Part shown: piece after piece, positions 59,245 to 64,000 of the stretch
Layout of the letters: every line of letters starts with the position of its first letter
How positions within the stretch are numbered: the first letter of the stretch is position 1
Origin: Rattus norvegicus
Lineage: Eukaryota > Chordata > Mammalia > Rodentia > Muridae
Direction: 5' to 3'
Length of the DNA stretch: 64,000 nt
Assembly: GCF_036323735.1 (NCBI RefSeq)
Contig: NC_086033.1
Span: 5,166,968 to 5,230,967 of the forward strand
Notes under the pieces: model-generated
The model's input: the letters and a program-made list of their open reading frames with translations, nothing else
Database searches by the model: none
Told to the model about the DNA's origin: nothing
Position numbers and translations under genes: made by a program

Positions 59245-59610
59245 CGGTGGTTTCTGGCCCAACTGAAGGAAAATTAAGGTTTCTGCATTTAAGTATTTTA
59301 AGTGGTTTGGATAGATTTTAATTCTTTTCATAAGGTATTTATTCTGGGTTGTCTGGTATGAGTGACAGAGCCGTGCTGTAGTCACTTTACTTTGACAGTT
59401 TACCTATGGGTGGCAGTTTTCTGTAGTCCTTGACAGCGATGCTTTAGATCATTTTTCTTACAAACTCCAGCTGGCTCTTATGGCTAGAATAGGAAAATCG
59501 ATTTGGTTGTTTACTGGTTTTTTTTAAAAATTCCCATTAAAAATTTCTGATGTTAATACTTTAAATAAACATGATTGATTAATATTTTTAAAAGAGGTAA
59601 AAACACTCAG
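59245..59610 (+). pseudogene. Smim14-rs: Smim14 retrocopy remnant, 3'UTR only (block B)
   Basis: It starts GGTGGTTTCTGGCCC and aligns with 14,305-14,645. The region corresponding to 13,081-14,304 (ID element, 5'UTR and full ORF) is missing. The junction is TATGTG/CGGTGG, and both parent ends carry TGTG, so a short-homology deletion is likely. Confidence 0.75.
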
Positions 59611-59944
59611 ACACCTAGAAAACCATGGATGGGTTCCTCTTTAGTCAACTGGAGCCACAAAAATGTCAGAATCACACAGTCAATCAGAATTCACCTGAAA
59701 CCAGACACTACAGAAATAGTCTCATTTACATAGAAAGAATTGGCTGATGGGAAATGATAAGCAAAGTTGCTCACCACAACCACGAAAGGACTCTTCACAA
59801 CTGGGCATAGTGACTCAAAGTGCCAATTTCAGGTCTGGGGATAAAGAAGTAGGTAGATTCCTGTAGGATCAAGGCCACCCTGCCCCACCCACCAAGTCCA
59901 TGACATTTAGGTCTGCCTGACTATACTTAGAGGTCCTGCTTTTC

Positions 59945-60136
59945 TTTCTTTCTATTATTTTAATATTTAATTTTTACTTGTGCGAGTACATTGCAGCTAT
60001 CTTCAGACACACCAGAAGAGGGCGTCAGATCCCATACCAGAGGGCTGTAAGTAGCCATGTGGTTTTTGAGATTTAAATTCAGGATCTCTGGGAGAGTGGT
60101 TGGTGCTCTTAATCACTGAACCATCTCTCCAAACCC
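59945..60136 (-). mobile_element. B2 SINE (block B)
   Basis: Counterpart of 14,990-15,172. CACACCAGAAGAGGGCGTCA is closer to the B2 consensus than in block A. Confidence 0.9.
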
Positions 60137-60400
60137 TGACAGATCCTGTGGCAACATACTGACTAAAACTCTTTGTACATTCCATCAAATGGTTATTATT
60201 TCCAGGCTTGAATGACAATGGTACATTTATAACTTAGAGGAAGTTATTTCATAAGTGACACTGGTCTCAGTTATTGAAGTGATGGGTGAACTATCAGAAA
60301 TAAAAGAACGTTGCAGGCCACTGGATATATATGCAGGATAGCAGTAGATGTAGTTGCAGTTTTTATACTTATATATAATTATACACATAGTTTTCCAAAC

Positions 60401-60594
60401 CTATTTATTTTTATTTTAGTTTGTTTAAGATTTATGACGTATAGAGCATTCTGCCTGCATGCATGCTTGCAGGCCAGAAGAGGGCGCCAGATGTCACTAT
60501 AGATGATTGTGAGGCACTATGTGGTTGCTGGGAATTGAACTCCGACCTCTGGAACAGTAGCCAGTATTAACTGTGGAACCACCTCTCCGGCACC
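60401..60594 (-). mobile_element. B2/B3-type SINE (block B)
   Basis: Counterpart of 15,430-15,620. Confidence 0.88.
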
Positions 60595-60603
60595 ATTACT
60601 TCT

Positions 60604-60709
60604 TCTTCTTCTTTTTTTTTCTTTTCTTTTTTTCGGAGCTGGGGACCGAACCCAGGGCCTTGTGCTTGCTAGACAAGCGCTCTACCACTGAGCTAAATCC
60701 CCAACCCCC
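60604..60709 (-). mobile_element. ID SINE, minus strand (block B specific)
   Basis: A T-rich tail, CGGAGCTGGGGACCGAACCC, CTCTACCACTGAGCTAAATC, then CCCCAACCCC. Target-site copies ATTACTTCT lie at 60,595-60,603 and 60,710-60,718. Block A has one uninterrupted ATTACTTCT at about 15,621. Confidence 0.95.
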
Positions 60710-60769
60710 ATTACTTCTATTCTAATCTGCCTGGTGTCTCCAGTAATTTTCTTTTTTTTTTTTTTAATT

Positions 60770-61490
60770 TTATTTTTTTTTATTATCTTGAGTATTTCTT
60801 ATATACATTTCAAGTGTTATTCCCTTTCCCGGTTTCCGGACAGACATCACCCTCCCCCCTCCCCTTCCTTGTGGGTGTTCCCCTCCCAAACCTCCCCCCA
60901 TTGCCACCCTCCCCGCATAGTCTAGTTCACTGGGGGTTCAGTCTTAGCAGGACCCAGGGCTTCCCCTTCCACTGGTGCTCTTACTAGGATATTCATTGCT
61001 ACCTATGGGGACAGAGTCCAGGGTCAGTCCATGTATAGTCTTTAGGTAGTGGCTTAGTCCCTGGAAGCTCTGGTTGCTTGACATTGTTGTACTTTTGGGG
61101 TCTCGAGCACCTTCAAGCTCTTCCAGTTCTTTCTCTGATTCCTTCAACGGGGGACCTATTCTCAGTTCAGTGGTTTGCTGCTGGCATTCGCCTCTGTATT
61201 TGCTGTATTCTGGCTGTGTCTCTCAGGAGCGATCTACATCCGGCTCCTGTCGGTCTGCACTTCTTTGCTTCATCCATCTTGTCTAATTGGGTGGCTGTAT
61301 ATGTATGGGCCACCTGTGGGGCAGGCTCTGAATGGGTGTTCCTTCAGTCTCTGTTTTAATCTTTGCCTCTCCCTTCCCTGCCAAGGGTATTCTTTTTCCT
61401 CATTTAAAGAAGGAGTGAAGCATTCACATTTTGATCATCCATCTTGAGTTTCCTTTGTTCTAGGGATCTAGGGTAATTCAAGCATTTGGG
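60770..61490 (-). other. 3'UTR of the young L1
   Basis: G-rich on the coding strand (C-rich on plus), ending in AATGTATATAAGAAATACTC and the A-rich tail. Plus-strand ORFs such as 61,074-61,447 are antisense products of this UTR and recur in the L1 UTR at 43.3 kb. Confidence 0.85.
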
Positions 61491-64000
61491 CTAATAGCCA
61501 CTTATCAATGAGTGCATACCATGTATGTCTTTCTGTGAGTGGGTTAGCTCACTCAGGATGATATTTTCCAGTTCCAACCATTTGCCTACGAATTTCATAA
61601 ACTCGTTGTTTTTGATAGCTGAGTAATATTCCATTGTGTAGATGTACCACATTTTCTGTATCCATTCCTCTGTTGAAGGGCATCTGGGTTCTTTCCAGTT
61701 TCTGGCTATTATAAATAAGGCTGCGATGAACATAGTGGAGCACGTGTCTCTTTTATATGTTGAGGCATCTTTTGGGTATATGCCCAAGAGAGGTATGGCT
61801 GGATCCTCAGGCAGTTCAATGTCCAATTTTCTGAGGAACCTCCAGACTGATTTCCAGAATGGTTTTACCAGTCTGCAATCCCACCAACAATGGAGGAGTG
61901 TTCCTCTTTCTCCACATCCTCGCCAGCATCTGCTGTCACCTGAGTTTTTGATCTTAGCCATTCTCACTGGTGTGAGGTGAAATCTCAGGGTTGTTTTGAT
62001 TTGCATTTCCCTTATGACTAAAGATGTTGAACATTTCTTTAGGTGTTTCTCAGCCATTCGGCATTCCTCAGCTGTGAATTCTTTGTTCAGCTCTGAACCC
62101 CATTTTTTAATAGGGTTATTTGTTTCCCTGCGGTCTAACTTCTTGAGTTCTTTGTATATTTTGGATATAAGGCCTCTATCTGTTATAGGATTGGTAAAGA
62201 TCTTTTCCCAATCTGTTGGTTGTCGTTTTGTCCTAACCACAGTGTCCTTTGCCTTACAGAAGCTTTGCAGTTTTATGAGATCCCATTTGTCGATTCTTGA
62301 TCTTAGAGCATAAGCCATTGGTGTTTTGTTCAGGAAATTTTTTCCAGTGCCCATGTGTTCCAGATGCTTCCCTAGTTTTTCTTCTATTAGTTTGAGTGTG
62401 TCTGGTTTGATGTGGAGGTCCTTGATCCACTTGGACTTAAGCTTTGTACAGGGTGATAAGCATGGATCGATCTGCATTCTTCTGCGTGTTGCCCTCCAGT
62501 TGAACCAGCACCATTTGCTGAAAATGCTATCTTTTTTCCATTGGATGGTTTTGGCTCCTTTGTCAAAAATCAAGTGACCATAGGTGTGTGGGTTCATTTC
62601 TGGGTCTTCAATTCTATTCCATTGGTCTATCTGTCTGTCTCTGTACCAATACCATGCAGTTTTTATCACTATTGCTCTGTAATACTGCTTGAGTTCAGGG
62701 ATAGTGATTCCCCCTGAAGTCCTCTTATTGTTGAGGATAGCTTTAGCTATCCTGGGTTTTTTGTTATTCCAGATGAATTTGCAAATTGTTCTGTCTAACT
62801 CTTTGAAGAATTGGATTGGTATTTTGATGGGGATTGCATTGAATCTGTAGATTGCTTTTGGTAAAATGGCCATTTTTACTATATTAATCCTGCCAATCCA
62901 TGAGCATGGGAGATCTTTCCATCTTCTGAGGTCTTCTTCAATTTCTTTCCTCAGTGTCTTGAAGTTCTTATTGTACAGATCTTTTACTTGCTTGGTTAAA
63001 GTCACACCGAGGTACTTTATATTATTTGGGTCTATTATGAAGGGTGTCGTTTCCCTAATTTCTTTCTCGGCTTGTTTCTCTTTTGTATAGAGGAAGGCAA
63101 CTGATTTATTTGAGTTAATTTTATACCCAGCCACTTTGCTGAAGTTGTTTATCAGCTTTAGTAGTTCTCTGGTGGAACTTTTGGGATCACTTAAATATAC
63201 TATCATGTCGTCTGCAAATAGTGATATTTTGACCTCTTCTTTTCCGATCTGTATCCCCTTGATCTCCTTTTGTTGTCTGATTGCTCTGGCTAGAACTTCA
63301 AGAACTATATTGAATAAGTAGGGAGAGAGTGGGCAGCCTTGTCTAGTCCCTGATTTTAGTGGGATTGCTTCAAGTTTCTCTCCATTTAGTTTAATGTTAG
63401 CAACTGGTTTGCTGTATATGGCTTTTACTATGTTTAGGTATGGGCCTTGAATACCTATTCTTTCCAGGACTTTTATCATGAAGGGGTGTTGAATTTTGTC
63501 AAATGCTTTCTCAGCATCTAATGAAATGATCATGTGGTTCTGTTCTTTCAGTTTGTTTATATGATGGATCACGTTGATGGTTTTCCTTATATTAAACCAT
63601 CCCTGCATGCCTGGGATGAAGCCTACTTGATCATGGTGGATGATTGTTTTGATGTGCTCTTGAATTCGGTTTGCCAGAATTTTATTGAGTATTTTTGCGT
63701 CGATATTCATAAGGGAAATTGGTCTGAAGTTCTCTTTCTTTGTTGGGTCTTTGTGTGGTTTAGGTATAAGAGTAATTGTGGCTTCATATGAGGAATTCGG
63801 TAGGGCTCCATCTGTTTCAATTTTGTGGAATAGTTTGGATAATATTGGTATGAGGTCTTCTATGAAGGTTTGATAGAATTCTGCACTAAACCCGTCTGGA
63901 CCTGGGCTCTTTTTGGTTGGGAGACCTTTAATGACTGCTTCTATTTCCTTAGGAGTTATGGGGTTGTTTAACTGGTTTATCTGTTCCTGATTTAACTTCG
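61491..64000 (-). CDS. L1 ORF2 protein, C-terminal 835 residues (reverse transcriptase), open to the window edge
   Basis: The frame is open from 64,000 to the stop at 61,491. Counting from the Met at 63,710, it carries the RT block with SLDAEKAFDK (first catalytic Asp, residue 65), SGTRQGCPLSPYLFNI (120-134) and FADD (165-168, codons at 63,216-63,205), then the connection region. The Cys-rich C-terminal motif CWRGCGERGTLLHCWWDC follows, and the protein ends GMHSLISGY. About 96 more codons upstream, including KKSPGPDGFSAEFY and ITLIPKPHKDPTKKENFRP, are also open. The full protein is about 1,280 residues; the endonuclease domain and ORF1 would lie to the right. No disabling change is seen. It copies L1 RNA into the genome by target-primed reverse transcription. 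Confidence 0.95.
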   Translation of the reverse strand, partial: KLNQEQINQLNNPITPKEIEAVIKGLPTKKSPGPDGFSAEFYQTFIEDLIPILSKLFHKIETDGALPNSSYEATITLIPKPHKDPTKKENFRPISLMNIDAKILNKILANRIQEHIKTIIHHDQVGFIPGMQGWFNIRKTINVIHHINKLKEQNHMIISLDAEKAFDKIQHPFMIKVLERIGIQGPYLNIVKAIYSKPVANIKLNGEKLEAIPLKSGTRQGCPLSPYLFNIVLEVLARAIRQQKEIKGIQIGKEEVKISLFADDMIVYLSDPKSSTRELLKLINNFSKVAGYKINSNKSVAFLYTKEKQAEKEIRETTPFIIDPNNIKYLGVTLTKQVKDLYNKNFKTLRKEIEEDLRRWKDLPCSWIGRINIVKMAILPKAIYRFNAIPIKIPIQFFKELDRTICKFIWNNKKPRIAKAILNNKRTSGGITIPELKQYYRAIVIKTAWYWYRDRQIDQWNRIEDPEMNPHTYGHLIFDKGAKTIQWKKDSIFSKWCWFNWRATRRRMQIDPCLSPCTKLKSKWIKDLHIKPDTLKLIEEKLGKHLEHMGTGKNFLNKTPMAYALRSRIDKWDLIKLQSFCKAKDTVVRTKRQPTDWEKIFTNPITDRGLISKIYKELKKLDRRETNNPIKKWGSELNKEFTAEECRMAEKHLKKCSTSLVIREMQIKTTLRFHLTPVRMAKIKNSGDSRCWRGCGERGTLLHCWWDCRLVKPFWKSVWRFLRKLDIELPEDPAIPLLGIYPKDASTYKRDTCSTMFIAALFIIARNWKEPRCPSTEEWIQKMWYIYTMEYYSAIKNNEFMKFVGKWLELENIILSELTHSQKDIHGMHSLISGY

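Larger units (their letters stand above)
46678..60752. repeat. Segmental duplication, block B (direct repeat of block A)
   Basis: Collinear with 1-15,650. Notable differences from A: the 1.4-1.9 kb microsatellite segment replaced by a short CT/TA tract, two extra ID elements, one ID and about 107 bases missing, a 1.2-kb deletion at 59,244, and an L1 at the right end. The homologous segment probably continues beyond the window. Confidence 0.95.
60752..64000 (-). mobile_element. Young L1 retrotransposon, 3' part (5' end off window)
   Basis: It inserted into block B: matching sequence stops at CCAGTAATTTTCTT, followed by the T-run of the L1 tail. The 3'UTR occupies about 60,770-61,490 and ORF2 61,491 to the edge. 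The long open ORF2 and the clean 3' end indicate a recent insertion of a rat L1 subfamily. Only one target-site flank is visible. Confidence 0.95.

Noticed and set aside
61642..63873. Many plus-strand ORFs to the right of 61.6 kb
   Set aside because: They lie antisense to the open L1 ORF2 and are its shadows.

Overview
The window looks like rodent nuclear DNA, most probably rat (Rattus). The evidence is several tRNA-Ala-derived ID SINEs with their own target-site duplications, B2-type SINEs, rodent L1 fragments of several ages, remnants of class I (gammaretrovirus-like) endogenous retroviruses, and long GT, GA and TATC microsatellites. Genes have introns with GT-AG splice sites. There is nothing prokaryotic and no CRISPR array.

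The window is built on a head-to-tail segmental duplication. Block A (1 to at least 15.65 kb) and block B (46.68 kb to about 60.75 kb) are direct repeats spaced about 46 kb apart; block A runs off the left edge and block B is cut by a young L1. Each block carries one minus-strand gene of the Takusan/Speer family, small coiled-coil proteins derived from the N-terminal part of Dlg5. Exons 1-4 are open in both, with matching exon lengths (151, 163, 132 and 177 bp). A third, older paralogue (gene C, 24.9-28.1 kb) has the same four-exon layout. A fourth relic (block D, 41.1-42.05 kb) keeps only the 5' flank. Between genes A and B I counted 21 exon differences by hand (11 amino-acid changing, 10 silent), which suggests the proteins are under some constraint. 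A conserved pair of inverted CRE-like octamers lies just upstream of each start codon.

Blocks A and B share older passengers: an Rrs1 pseudogene fragment, a 420-bp LTR with a tRNA-Gln primer-binding site, old L1 pieces, B2 elements and an unidentified CpG-rich ORF. They differ by younger events: one ID insertion specific to A, two ID insertions specific to B, a microsatellite-linked rearrangement, and a deletion of about 1.2 kb in B that removed the open reading frame of a full-length Smim14 retrocopy still intact in A.

The central region (15.7-46.4 kb) is mostly transposon debris around gene C: an antisense L1 5' region, ERV pol remnants (RNase H and integrase), L1 3' ends in both orientations, a textbook twin-primed L1 with a 14-bp target-site duplication (40.0-40.45 kb), an inverted pair of L1 3'UTRs with a 20-bp perfect hairpin (43.7 kb), and a Glrx processed pseudogene (38.7-39.06 kb). 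From 60.75 kb to the right edge is a young minus-strand L1 whose ORF2 stays open for about 835 residues up to the window edge.
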